Positions 20,885 through 33,300 of a DNA stretch of 64,000 bases are shown here, piece after piece; positions within the stretch are counted from its first letter, which is position 1, and every line of letters starts with the position of its first letter. Origin of the DNA: Yponomeuta sedellus (lineage: Eukaryota; Arthropoda; Insecta; Lepidoptera; Yponomeutidae). The notes below the pieces were generated by a model. The model was not told the DNA's origin. It made no database searches and saw nothing but the letters and a program-made list of their open reading frames with translations. Made by a program: the position numbers and the translations under genes. The DNA lies in NCBI GenBank assembly GCA_934045075.1, contig OW203751.1, positions 7,947,822 to 8,011,821 on the forward strand. Direction: 5' to 3'.

Positions 20885-21100
20885 AATTTTAACTTCAATT
20901 ACTAATAATCAATATTGTTGACTTTATATAAAACATAATTGGTTTGTCTATTTTGGAACGTAACTTCATAATTAACTTTTGTAATATTTGCCGAGGGTAG
21001 TAAACTAACCGTTAATTATTTCTAAAAGACACCTGTCACCTCAGTCATCCGGGACCACGGCACCTGAAAAAGTGTCGAAACGTTGGAAAATTGTAAAAAA
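20885..21100 (+). repeat. Penelope-like terminal sequence, inverted relative to 17170-17400
   Basis: GTAACTTCATAATTAACTTT, CATCCGGGACCACGGCACCT and GTGTCGAAACGTTGG match the reverse complement of 17230-17400. Confidence 0.6.
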
Positions 21101-21164
21101 TTCTAAACATGACATATTACGTTTACAAATACATTTCTTACAGATAACACATAGACTAATGAAA

Positions 21165-21540
21165 TGAAAAGGTTTTATTCAAAGTAGCGCAGATACTAAG
21201 GCTTAATGAACGCAAGTCAAACTAGGTGTCCATTTCAAAATCTGGATCATTTTGGAGAAAAAATGGACAAAAGAACTCCAAACTTAGTCTTTTCAAATTC
21301 CTTAATTAACAGAATTTACACAAATTCTACCAAACTCGTGAATTTTACATGCTTGAATTCCAGACATCATTGTCATCTAAATAATCCTTAATATTATAGT
21401 AGCTCTTTTGGCACAAAGTGTACTTTACACATTTTTTGAACCGCGCTTCAGTCAAACTTAATACTAATACTAAATAATCAAAATATACAGTTAATATTAA
21501 GTCACGCAAAAACGTGGGAAATCTCATTTCTATTATTACG
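21165..21540 (-). mobile_element. LINE 3' end (YLDDNDVW type), inverted
   Basis: Reverse-strand peptide CQKSYYNIKDYLDDNDVWN resembles the C-terminal end of the RT ORF at 53401-54405 (QKSYYSLKEFFDDDTT). Confidence 0.65.
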
Positions 21541-21620
21541 TAGCCTATTAGCTAATCGGTTTGGTAAAGCCCTAATTATGACCCGCACATTATTGTTTGA
21601 CTAATTATGTCATGTATCAC

Positions 21621-21879
21621 CTAGGGCGAGATAAATAGTCGTTGCTTAGCCCAAGTCCGTACTCATGCTTCCCTTAGCATTACTTCAGGCTAACTTAGCT
21701 AAGTATCAATGCGTTACTAAAATATACGTTTGCTTAGCTAAGCATGTTCTTAGGCCAATGCTGAATTAGTCCGGGTTTTAGAGAGTGCCAAAGTACTGTC
21801 TATGACAGACAAATCGATTCTTTAGCAAGTGCTTTCGCTAAGACTCGTTCTTAGAAGCGACTATTTAGCTCGCCCCTAG
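21621..21879. mobile_element. 259-bp MITE with ~30-bp imperfect TIR
   Basis: CTAGGGCGAGATAAATAGTC at the left; GACTATTTAGCTCGCCCCTA at the right. The interior is rich in CTTAGC/GCTAAG short palindromes. Confidence 0.65.
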
Positions 21880-22211
21880 AGTCTTTTTGGTGGCTTAATG
21901 GGAAGAGCCGGTGACTGTCCTCTTTTTATTGTTTTTTTTTAAATTCTTTATAACAGTTATTACATGATACCTACATGTAAATGTAATGTATAATATAAAA
22001 TAAAAATAAATAAGCCTTTTATTTGTCCATTTAAAAAAGTACGTTTACATGTCAATTGTTCACTAAAATAAAATTATTCAATAATATAGTTTTAATAAGT
22101 AATTAAAGTAGTTTTTATCGTATTTAGTTACTATTTATTGTTATTATTTAGTCATGTGGTTTTTTTACACGACTGCGGCGAAGCCCAAAAGGAGGGTAAT
22201 GTGTTTAGTTC

Positions 22212-22464
22212 GTATGTATGTATGTATGTATGTATGTATGTATGTATGTATGTATGTATGTATGTATGTATGTATGTATGTATGTATGTATGTATGTATG
22301 TATGTATGTATGTATGTATGTATGTATGTATGTATGTATGTATGTATGTATGTATGTATGTATGTATGTATGTATGTATGTATGTATGTATGTATGTATG
22401 TATGTATGTATGTATGTATGTATGTATGTATGTATGTATGTATGTATGTATGTATGTATGTATG

Positions 22465-22495
<31 letters not shown>

Positions 22496-22500
22496 GTATG
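22212..22500. repeat. (TATG)n microsatellite, ~71 units
   Basis: Uninterrupted GTAT repeat for about 285 bp, preceded by GCGAAGCCCAAAAGGAGGGT. The MYVCMYVC reading frames here are artefacts. Confidence 0.95.
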
Positions 22501-24000
22501 TCCGATTCTATGTTCCCTCATAACTCCTTAACCAATGGTCAGATTTCGTTAAATGAGGTGTCATTCGATTTGGCATCCTTGCGCGGGTGTCATAGGCTAT
22601 ATACAATCAGAATTATGCTATCAGAACCGTGACGAAAAATTAAAAACGTTAATAAGCTTCGTAAAAGTACAGCTAGGAGCCACTAGATGGCGCTTTTATA
22701 TTTAGTTAATTGAATTCGAATCCTATTTTTGTTGAACTACGCCTAAAAGGTGTGAAGTATTTAAAACAGAATTTTGCGGATGTCATAGGTTACATAAAAT
22801 CAGCATTAATAGAGAACCAACGGAACAAAAAGTAACATTCACTTCTAAGCAATTAAAGTACCACTTTTAGCCACTACATGTCGCTGCTATATTTGATTTA
22901 TTCTAATACATGTGTATACATTATTTCGGCTTTGGTCTACATGTAAACAAACCGTTTATAGAATCGGCACAAATACGGAAAGAAGTAATTTACCTATAAA
23001 GTGGTTAGTTCCTTCTAGATCATTCATTTATATTTTAAAAATATACTTTTGTTGAACTACGCTTAACACGTGCGAAGTATTTAAAACAGAATTTTGCGGA
23101 TTTCGTAGGTTACATAAAATCAGTATTAATAGAGAACAAACCGAACAACAATAATATTCTCTTCTAAGTAATTAAAATACCACCTTTAGCCACTAGATGG
23201 CGCTGCCATATATTTATTCTGGTACATGTATTTACATAATTTCAGCTTTGTTCTACAGGTAAACAAACCTTTTATAGAAACGGTATAAGTGCTGAAAGAA
23301 ATAATAGAAATAATGCCAATAAAGTGGTTTGTTTCTTCTAGATCATTCATTTATATTTAAAAATTATACTGTTGTTGAACTACGCCTAACACGTGCGAAG
23401 TATTTTAAACAGAATTTTGCGGATGCCGTAGGTTACATAAAATCAGCATTAATAGAGAACAAACGGAACAAAAAATAATATTAAATTTTAAGTAATTAAA
23501 GTACCACCTTTAGCCACTACATGGCGCTGCCATATATTTATTCTGAGTGCTTAGTGCGAGTTTGACAGATCCAATCGAATAACTTTACTACCGCGTTAAT
23601 CGAGCATTTAGTAGTGAATATGAGTAAGTTAACCGTTTGAACTGGCAAAACGCTGTCCCAGTACAACTCGCACTCGCGTTTATTCGTGTTTTGGCTGGTA
23701 AACGTGTTCACTTCTCAACGTAAACCATTACAACTAGCACTCAGAAATTTTAATTTTAATACTTGTCGCTAGGTGGCGCTTCGAAAATAGAAATATGAGT
23801 TTACGTTAACGCGATCGAGTAGTTAAAAAACTCGCACTAAGCACTCTGGTACAAGTATTTACATAATGTCAGCTTTATTATACATGTAAACAAACCGTTT
23901 ATAGAAACGGTATTAATGCTGAAAGAAATAATAGAAATAATGCCTATAAAGTGTTTAGTTCCTTCTAGGCCATTCGTTTATCTCATTAATTTAGGAAATA
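22500..24000. repeat. ~320-bp tandem repeat, about four units
   Basis: TTGTTGAACTACGC occurs at about 22730, 23050 and 23374 (spacing 320 and 323). Each unit holds ACATAAAATCAGCATTAATA and TAGCCACTAxATGGCGCTG. Unit 3 is split by a MITE (23546-23845). It follows the (TATG)n array directly. Confidence 0.85.
23546..23845. mobile_element. 300-bp MITE, CTG target duplication, copy 1
   Basis: Ends AGTGCTTAGTGCGAGTTT and its inverse, flanked by CTG on each side. The empty site is visible in the neighbouring tandem unit (TATTCTGGTACATG). Also at 30627-30931 and 49524-49828. Confidence 0.85.
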
Positions 24001-24194
24001 TCAACCTCAAAGGGGGTTTTATTAATTAATTTCTTAGCTTTGATATTAATTTCTTACTGATACATAGAACAAAACTAACTGAACAAAAAATATAAAGTGT
24101 AGCATGTAACTCCTTTTCCCCTGTGTGATCATAGTCAGCGACAAGCTAGGTTCAAAGTTGAAACAAAAAATTATAAAAAAAAATAACGCTCTGA

Positions 24195-24980
24195 CTGGTA
24201 ACCGAAGACGGATCCTCCGTGACATCGTACCACAACATCCAACTTTAAGTGATTTCCGAGACCGAAAGCTGAGCCCCGGTAAGCGAGCACGAGAAACACT
24301 GCCAGCGCGAGTTTGGTTGAGGTAGATACTATTCATGATTCCATGTAAAAGACCCAGTACCTAGCGAGGCCGATGGCCGAGCTCCACGACACAGGCAGGA
24401 GGAACCCTGTCGTGGTGAGGCTGAAGGCCGAGTTCCAAAGAGGCCGCGGCCGAAGGCCGTGATTATCGTTATTCCTACGCCCAGGCCTTATAGCCTTATA
24501 GCCACTACGCGAAGCCAAAAGCCGAGCCTCATGATGTGGGTGCGTGGAACACTACCACAGCGCAAAATACCCAACCTTTAAATAACTAGCTAGCCACTTA
24601 AAGTTGCTGTGACGAGGTTGAAAGCCGAGCTCCGTACAGTTCGCGCAGGCAAGGCCGAGAGCCATAACTCGCGAAGTAGACACAGGGACCACTGACACGG
24701 CGAGGCAGAAAGCCGAGCTTGGTTCCGACAGAGACTATTCACGTCCCCACGCATAAGTTCCAACTTTAAGTAACTAGCAAGGCCGAAGGCCGAGCTTCAC
24801 GAAACGTGCACGAGGAAACCTGTCGCGTCTCTGTACAGGCCGCGGCCGAAGGCTCAGACCATTTACAAGTCATTATTCTAAGTAATCAGCGAGACCGAAA
24901 ACTGGGCCCAGCAATGTAAGCACGAAGAATTCTACTCTGGAGATGCCGAAAGCTGAGCGCCGTTCAGGTCGAGGACATAA
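24195..24980. repeat. Degenerate GC-rich minisatellite
   Basis: About ten variants of GAGGCCGAAGGCCGAGCTC separated by 40-100 bp of looser sequence. Markedly GC-richer than its surroundings. No open frame spans it. Confidence 0.7.
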
Positions 24981-25400
24981 TTTGAGGCTATTCCAGTCCC
25001 CACCTACAATCGTTAACATTATATAACTAGGTGCAGTGAAGCGTTTATAGGCTATATAAAAAAAAAAATGTAGGGATAATAAAGAAAAAAACCTGTCGTT
25101 TCCTTTTATCAGTCCCTTTGCGATTATTCTAGATCGTTTAACACCATTGGACCATATTGATTATACTAGCTAAAAAATATCGTACGACATAAATTTTGAC
25201 TGCAAGCAGGTGGTACCTATGACTTTATCAATAAAAACAATTATGATTTGCCAAGACATGTCCTTTGTCGAACAAAAGAAAATAAAGCAATAAACTAAAA
25301 TGCATTTAGGAAATAAAATAATATTACGATTTAAGGGATGTAAGCAGTACAGATGGACCTTTAAGTTTTATCATTTTTTACTGAGTCACTAAAAGGTGAA

Positions 25401-25860
25401 AATAAAAAAAATATATAAAAAAATAAAAGAACCCGACTGCAGTGATAGATCAACTGAAAGGGGAAAAAACAAGATAATTTTATTTTAAAATGCTAACCTC
25501 GATTCAGAAGAGATCATGCTGCTTTGCTTGAGGGACAAAATGATATAACTTTATAAGCATTATTTGCTCAAACTGTTGCAGTTATAACTTTATAGAAAAG
25601 GTTGCAGTCGGGACCCATTAGAGGACTTTAAACAAACAGTAATGGGTCCCTACTGCAACATTTTATATAAAGTTATAACTGCAACAGTTTGAGCAAATAA
25701 TGCTTATAATGTTATATCATTTTGTCCCTCAAGTAAAGCAGCATGATCTCTTCTGAATTGAGGTTAGCATTTTAAAATAAAATTATCTTGTTTTTTCCCC
25801 TTTCAGTTGATCTATCACTGCAGTCGGGTTCTTTTATTTTTTTAAATATTTTTTTTTTAT
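25401..25860. repeat. ~460-bp near-perfect palindrome
   Basis: The two ~220-bp arms are reverse complements with few differences. Outer: AATAAAAGAACCCGACTGCA; inner: TTGCAGTCGGGACCCATTA (25602-25620) against 25640-25658; loop 19 bp. A transcript would fold into a long double strand. Confidence 0.9.
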
Positions 25861-26211
25861 GAAATGTAATTACATGTAAATGTACAAGAACGTGCTTAAT
25901 GCAAGAATCATTCTCTTCCAACAAACATTTGGCGTTGAAGAGACTCGAAAAGGGGTAGTGCAGGAAAAGAAGAAGCTCTTCCACTATAAAGAGAAATTTC
26001 CCGCGAGGCAGATCGTATGCCTGGGGATGGCCGGTCCAACTATTGTTAGTCGGACGTTATATTTACGATATGTCATTGAAACACTTTGCGCGATGCAGGA
26101 ATGTTGGAGTTTGTTGTGCTTACAGCTTATGAAAAAAACCCTAGGATGCGTAGTACCTATTTGACTCTATTCCAATTTACTTATTAATAAACGTACATAC
26201 ATACATGCGTA

Positions 26212-26340
26212 AATATCAACCCTTAGTATGTCCCCACTGCTGGGGCACGGGTCTCTCCCTACATCGCAGGAAGTTTAGGCCTTACTCCACCACGGGGGCC
26301 AAGTCCGGGTTGGTGGAGGATTGTAAGTTGGTGGCGGGCC
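26212..26340 (-). mobile_element. 5S-derived SINE, 3' fragment
   Basis: CCCCACTGCTGGGGCACGGG to GGTTGGTGGAGGATTGTAAG. Confidence 0.6.
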
Positions 26341-26344
26341 CTAC

Positions 26345-27050
26345 TACCATACCTAACCGAGTGAAAATGCTAATTCGCATAGACGCGTGCTGATTAAGCT
26401 CACACTGTCTCTCTCTTTCAGAGAAAAAACTTGTGGCTTGCAGTATCATGTAAGTAGGCTACGAAAAAATCCTGATATATCGATAAAATTCGAGAAACCA
26501 AAAGTTGTAAAACATCAACTCTATTTTAGAAATTGCGCTTTTGAAAAATAACCCTGTATACCGGATGTGACATACGTTTCCTCACCACAATCACTGTCCC
26601 TTTCCCATAATACTATCTCGCTCCGAGTTTTCACAAAATATGAAAGTGACTCACAGTTCCGATGCAAAAGAACTTAACGTAGTTTTTTTAAAAAGGAATT
26701 ATCGACCCTAACATCAAGGTGCTAAGTTAGATAATTGAGGAACACGTACTTTTACTTGTGGCAGGCATCGTCCTCTGTCAACATAGTGAATGGGATACAA
26801 GAACACCAACACAACGTATTTACCAGCGAAAAACTACCTTAACTTTAAGTATTTGTGACTATTATGGCTTGACAACATTCGTTTCGTCATGTGACGTTTT
26901 GGTTTTGAATTTAAAATGCGTGGATTGGACGTCGAATTCCAAAATGGCGGACAAACAGAGTCATTCTTTTTTGAATTTCGACTCTACTGTAAACAATATT
27001 AAGGTTGACAGTTGATAGTTGATTGTTAGTACTTAAGAGTGGTTTTATAA
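26345..27050. other. Upstream region of gene B
   Basis: Unique-looking. Contains CCAAAATGGCGGAC near 26938, resembling the animal YY1/Pho-type promoter motif. No repeat recognised. Confidence 0.35.
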
Positions 27051-27100
27051 TGGCTGTCAGTTACAAAACAGTCGTTCTAGGTTTGGATTCAGTCTTGAGC
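27050..27100 (+). promoter_or_regulatory. Possible gene B core promoter (initiator-like TCAGT)
   Basis: Two TCAGT initiator-type motifs, at 27056 and 27089, lie 200-230 bp upstream of gene B's ATG. No TATA box. The motif is short, so this is weak support. Confidence 0.2.
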
Positions 27101-27286
27101 CAAAACTCGATGTAGTGACAATTTATTGCGCCTTTTTGTAAATAAAAATAAACGTAAGAAATTTTCCAGTAAAACTTTTTTGTAAAGAAGAGAGCTGAAG
27201 TAAAATATGTTGTGTTTTTTATAGTGTCGAAACATTTGTGTTGAAAACTTGTTTAGGCAAAAAAAGTGGCACTTTGACGTGTAAAA

Positions 27287-27329
27287 ATGGAGGCGAGAAT
27301 ACTGGTTTTTCCTTTCCTGCTTTCGTTTG
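27287..27329 (+). CDS. Gene B exon 1 (signal peptide)
   Basis: ATG in context GTAAAAATGG; encodes MEARILVFPFLLSF plus one base, then donor GTGAGT. Phase 1 joins exon 2 at 40162. The closest ATG-initiated signal-like exon upstream; intermediate exons cannot be excluded in the long intron. Confidence 0.7.
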
Positions 27330-30300
27330 GTGAGTAATGTACACATTAAGTTAATTAATCATTACTCAATTTCGATCAGAAATTCTTTGCACTACTTCGC
27401 GATTTATTGATTACAGTCTAGCACAGTTGTACTTAATATTTTAGTCATCAAGGACTATTTTATCGAATTTCTGTCTTTTAGGGAACTAAATCAATAAAAG
27501 GATCGTTACTATAGCAGCCATGGAAGCACTCATGAACTAGCGAAACCGAGTGGTTGGATCACACAGGCAATCACACAGGTTCGGCCAGGTACTGGATGGG
27601 TTACCATCCCGTGACTACCGCTAGTGTCATTTTATCCGAGCACTTCCGTTCTTCGCAAGGCACGTTAAACCGATGGTGCCGGCTGTCATGTAATGGCAGT
27701 CGTTAAGCCGTATCAGAGGCCTTATGAGCGGCTTGATAACTTCTGACAGTAACGCCCTCCACTGTCTTACAATCCTTCACCAACTCGGTCTTGGCCCCCG
27801 TGGTGGAGTATGGTGCAGGGCGAGACCCGTGCCCTAGCAGTGGGGATATACAAGGGTGGATATCGATTATATGAATCGTCGTATTTTAGTCTATTATATT
27901 CAAGTTGTCATAGAGAACAAACAGAACTTTCTTTTAGTGGGCAACGCGTCGATGTCTTTTCTAAGAGAGTCGTTTCCGCCATTATGAAAGAAATCCGGTT
28001 TATTTTTTTATTTATTAAAACCGCAACTTCATTGGTGTAAAATTTCTGCGCATGCACATTTTCCTATTGTTACTTTATTATTGTGTGTGTGTTTGTGTTT
28101 GCTGTGTGGTGTTGGCCTGGACAATAGCACCAAACTAATTCTTCCCGCGGGTGTCGTAAGAGGCGACTAAGGGATACAAACAGGGGGGTGGGCAGCAGCG
28201 CCCCCTGTAGTACAATTCCACCGAACTGCGATCCCCAACCTGCATGCCCATCGTGGGGATTATGGGCATTACCCCCTATGCTAGCACAACGTGGCGCTCT
28301 TTAGGGGAGGGCTATGTCCAGCAGTGGACTAGTATAGCCTGACGACGACGACGACGTTTGTGTTTGAAATGTATTGGACTTATTCTGGAAATAAATATTA
28401 TTATTATTTATTTTAATGTAGCCTATAAACGTCCCACTGCAGGGCACAGGCCTTCTCTCAGAGAGAGAATATGGGCTTAGTTGCCACGCGTGCCCACAGT
28501 AGATTGGCGATTTCAAGCGCAGACGTATTTAAACACCTCATACTCTCAGGTTTCTTCTCGATGTTTTCCTTCACTGTTAGCGAGTGGTACCTATTGCTAC
28601 TATAATTTTACAAACGTACAGTCTATTTATCCTTACATGTCCAATTTAGTAAACAAGATTCTAACCTCAAAGTTGATATTTGATGCTAAAAGTTTCTTGA
28701 TGTTTTATATGTAAATAATATAAGATAAGATAAGAATATTCTTTATTGTACACTGGAAAAACAACAAATACAAAACAATTGCAAATATACATAGTACAAT
28801 TGGCGGCCTTATTGCTAAAAGCCATTTCTTCCAGACAACCTTACGATGGAAAGTTGCTGAAGGAAATATATATATACACCTGACTAAAATATATTTGTAC
28901 CCCTTTATGGCAGGACATAGCGATCTGTAACCTAACTGAACACCAAATGTAAAAATGTACCTACGATTCACAAATAAATGCTTTATGTTTAAAAAAACTA
29001 GACATTATCTCGCGATTTCATAAATTTTGTTTATTAAATCGTCAATGCTGTGTGGTGTCAGTCTAGAGAATAGCACCAACCCAAATTCTTCCCGCGGGTG
29101 TCGTAAAAGGCGACTAAGGGACACAAACCGGGGGGTGGGCAGCAGCGCCCCCTGCAGTACAATTTCACCAAACTGCGATCCCCAACCCGCATACCCAGCG
29201 CGGGGATTATGGGTATTACCCCCCAATGATGGCACAACCTTGCGCTATGGCGCTCATTAGGGGAGGGCTATGTCCAGCAGTGGACTAATATAGCCTGAAG
29301 AAGAAGAAGATACAATTGTCAGGGTGTTGTCTAAAATGGTCTCCCCGATTACTTCATTTATGGGAATAATATAACGGTTTTCGACTAAAAAGTCATACTT
29401 AACAAAGTCACAAAAAAAACAAAGTTCAAATTGAGCCTGGTTCTCTCGCTTCCGAGTGCATCGCTCTTATTCATAATTCATTTATTGATTTGTCAGACTG
29501 AAGTACATCAGGTGTTAAGGTTAAAAATACAGTTTCTTTTGTGCTCTACCTAAATAGGCATACAAATCTTGTGTCAGAAGTATTAAAACATTTAAATAAT
29601 CTCATAAAATAACAAAATAAAAAATATAACAAAATAAAAAACCTAACCTAACCTAACTGCAAAGTAGGTAGTCGGGGCTGTAAGTGATGCAATTTACTTA
29701 AGCTAGATGTCGCTGCCTGTACGTAATACAGAGAATAGTGTAGAGGTACGAAATTTCACTGATGCCGGTGAGTCGCCTATTGGCTCAATTGGAAGAGCGC
29801 TGGCACGGATAGCCAGAGGTTGCGGGTTCGAATCCCAGCATGGGTGGAATTTTTAGCCTCTAAATAGGTTTTTAAAATTGTCCTTAGTACGGGTTACAGC
29901 ATTAAAAATAAAAATAGTATAAACATAAAAAAACGTAATATTAAGAAATGAATTCACAAAATATAAAATGTAAATGATAAAAATATGTATGTCAGCTTGT
30001 CATTAATTAGGTACCAAAATTATTATCTACCCACGGGGCTTTTGCCTTACTGCATTTTTATACACCTTGACCATATTTTTTTCTATGTACCCACAAAAAT
30101 CTACAGTAAACAGATTGCTTTACGCATTGGGCTATAACTGCACCGCACTTTTATACACCTCGACCACATTTTTGGCTATGTATTCACAAAAATCTACAGT
30201 AAACAGAGCTGTTGCAAGAATTGTCTCCGAAAAGCGTTAAACGCTCGTATGGTTAGGCCTTCCCAATGCAACACCTTTCTATATCAATAAATCTGAGGTC

Positions 30301-33300
30301 ACTTCACCACAGGACCTTGGGGTCTAAATTGATACAAATGCCTGTAAAAACAGCGGAAGAACTTAAAACCGGTAATCGGCTTTAAGGCGTTTCTGGGCGC
30401 TAACTACCAATGGAAAAAAAATCATAACTTGTTTCATAATACGTTTTTATCTAAAAGTGACGATCAGAAATCTTAACAACTGTGATAACTATTCTTAGAA
30501 CTTACAGTCTGGAACCTATTATCGGTATAGTTAGAATATTTTCGGGGCTTAATCGCGTAGTAATTTATTGCTATTTTACCTCGACGTTTCGACGACGTTA
30601 CAGTCATCGTGGTCACGAGAAGACTGAGTGCTTAGTGCGAGTTTGACAGATCCAATCGAGTAACTTTATTACCGCGTTAATCGAGCATTAAGTAGTGAGT
30701 ATGAGTAAGTTAACCGTTCGAACTGGCAAAACGCTGTCACAGTACAACTCGCACTCGCGTTTATTCGTGTTTTGGCTGGTAAACGTGTTCACTTCTCAAC
30801 GTAAACCATTACAACTCGTACTCAGCAATTTTAATTTCCATACTTGTCGCTAGGTGGCGCTTCCTCGATGCCATAGAAATATGAGTTTACGTTAACGCGA
30901 TCGAGTAGTTAAAAAACTCGCACTAAGCACTCTGATGGCTGGCACGCGTTCGCTTCTTCGGCTGATGAGGTTTCAGACTACCCTCAATCAATTTAGCCTC
31001 TATATAGGTTTTTAAATTTGTTCCTTAGCACGGGTTAGTGCATTAAAAATAAAAATAGTATAATTATGTGGGTACAGTGATATCGTTCCGATGTTAAACC
31101 TAACTGCAAAGTAGGTAGTCGGGGCTGTAAGTAATGCAATTTGCTTATGTCAGATTTCGCTGCCTGTACGTAATACAGAGAATAGTGTAAAGAGGTTCGA
31201 AATTTCACTGATGCCGTGAGTCGCCCATTGGCTCAATTGGTAGAGCGCTGGCACGGATAGCCAGAGGTTGCGGGTTCGAATCCCGGCATGGGTGAAATTT
31301 TTAGCCTCTATATAGGTTTTTAAATTTGTTCCTTAGCACGGGTTAGTGCATTAAAAATAAAAACTGTATACCCTCAATCAGCCATCACAAAGCACTATTA
31401 GGGTTGCGACACACTACACTGACAATGTCGGACGATAAGCCATGCGACTTTTTTCCACTCGAACACATCTTGATGACCGGATCCCACGTCTGCGACAGTT
31501 TGAAACCACATTCCCGATTAAAATTTGTGTGTTTCTTAATTTCAACCGCTTCACGCACAATTCGGCTGTAATAATGGCGATCGTTGGAAAATACCGATGG
31601 TTTATGTAATTCTATCCAGTGGTTTGATCCTGATTCAAGCAGATGTTCCGCTATCGCTGACTTTTTCACCTGGCGGTTTTTGACAGCAATGAGTACCGAT
31701 CATTGCTTAGAATTTTAATCGATTTCCGATGAAAACGGCCGTTTTTGACGGAAAGTCATTAAAGTCATTGGTTGTTGATTCAAGGTTCTAGATGGAAGGT
31801 TAGTTAAGATTTCTCATAAAATATTATAAATAAAAAAGCCCGGATCTGGCACGGATAGCCAGAGGTCGCGGGTTCGAATCCCGGCATGGGTGGAATTTTT
31901 AGCCTCTAAATAGGTTTTTAAAATTGTCCTTAGCACGGGTAAGTGCATTAAAAATAAAAATAGTATAATAAAAAAACCTTTATTCTACTACTATAAGGTG
32001 ACAGTTCAAACATTACATTTCGAATGTGTTTCTTATAATCAATTGGAATACAAAATAACTTTAAAATATCCAATTAAATTATAAATTAAGTGATATTAAA
32101 GCTCATTGAACATCTTAAATAAATAATCCTTAATAACAATCAATTATAGTCATTAAAATATCTCATCTATTCACTATAATTCATATAATTGATTCAATTA
32201 AATTTTGGAGTACATTGTATTGAATATAAAAATATAATTATTATTGTATATTGTATAAGATTTCTCATGTTCACTTTTAAATAAAAACGTATTATTTATA
32301 ACACAACTTATGATTTTTTATCCGCACGTAGCGCTGAGGTATGTCAAAACTTCAAACAATGGGGTTTTCTCACGATGTTTTCCTTCACTTTAGCTAGTCG
32401 TATTGCTACTATGCCTTCCTGCGTTGCAGAAAAAGACCTGTGTCCCAGCAGTGGGGACATAATAAGGGTTGATATCGGTTGCTACTATAGCTACACAAAT
32501 GTCCATAACTTCGTCATTGCTAGTCAAAAGTCATTGCTACAGGCTCGCACTGGGGATCGATCCTGGGTCTTCCGATTCCAAGTCCATTGTTCTACCCACT
32601 GAGCTAGTGCTGCCTTTTTTATAAGTTTGGTTAACCTACTATATATATATATAAAAATGAATTGCCGTCCGTTAGTCTCACTAAAACTCGAGAACGGCCG
32701 GACCGATTTGGTTGATTTTTGGTTTTTTATTTTTGTGGAACTCAAAAGAAGGTTTAAATGGTGAGACAATATGGAGATATTAAGGAAACTTTGGCGGCAC
32801 GAAGTTCGCCGGGACAGCTAGTTGATAATAATAATTTAAGTATGAATTGTATGGAATCAGGCGTTACTTTTCGGAAATCCATAAAAGCACTAAAAAGTTC
32901 AAATTACTTTGCGAAATTCCGCCAAAAACGTAATTTAGCAAAGTAATTTTAACTTTTTAATGCTAAGTATGAATTAAAAAATATTAGATAGGATAATTGT
33001 TTATTTGAACAAGAAAAGATTAAATTTATTACAATACGATTGTGCCCTGACTCCTGAAATAGGCGGGGAGCTGTATCTCAGGAGCCAGTGCTGTCCCAAA
33101 AGGTATAACGCAAAGTTATTCTGTGGAAAATTACACATATAAAACAATCAAAAACAGTTTGGGGTGCCCAGGGAAAAGCTTTTATTAAGGAGGTAGGGCG
33201 TCGTCTTAGGAACCGTGGCTTTGACTACCGCTCAGGGGCATTTTTGATGCAAAGGATATCCCTGAGAAAATATGGAGATATTAAGAAAACTTTGGCGGCA

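Noticed and set aside
22138..22632. Long ORFs reading MYVCMYVC or YIHTYIHT
   Set aside because: Products of a (TATG)n microsatellite in any frame.
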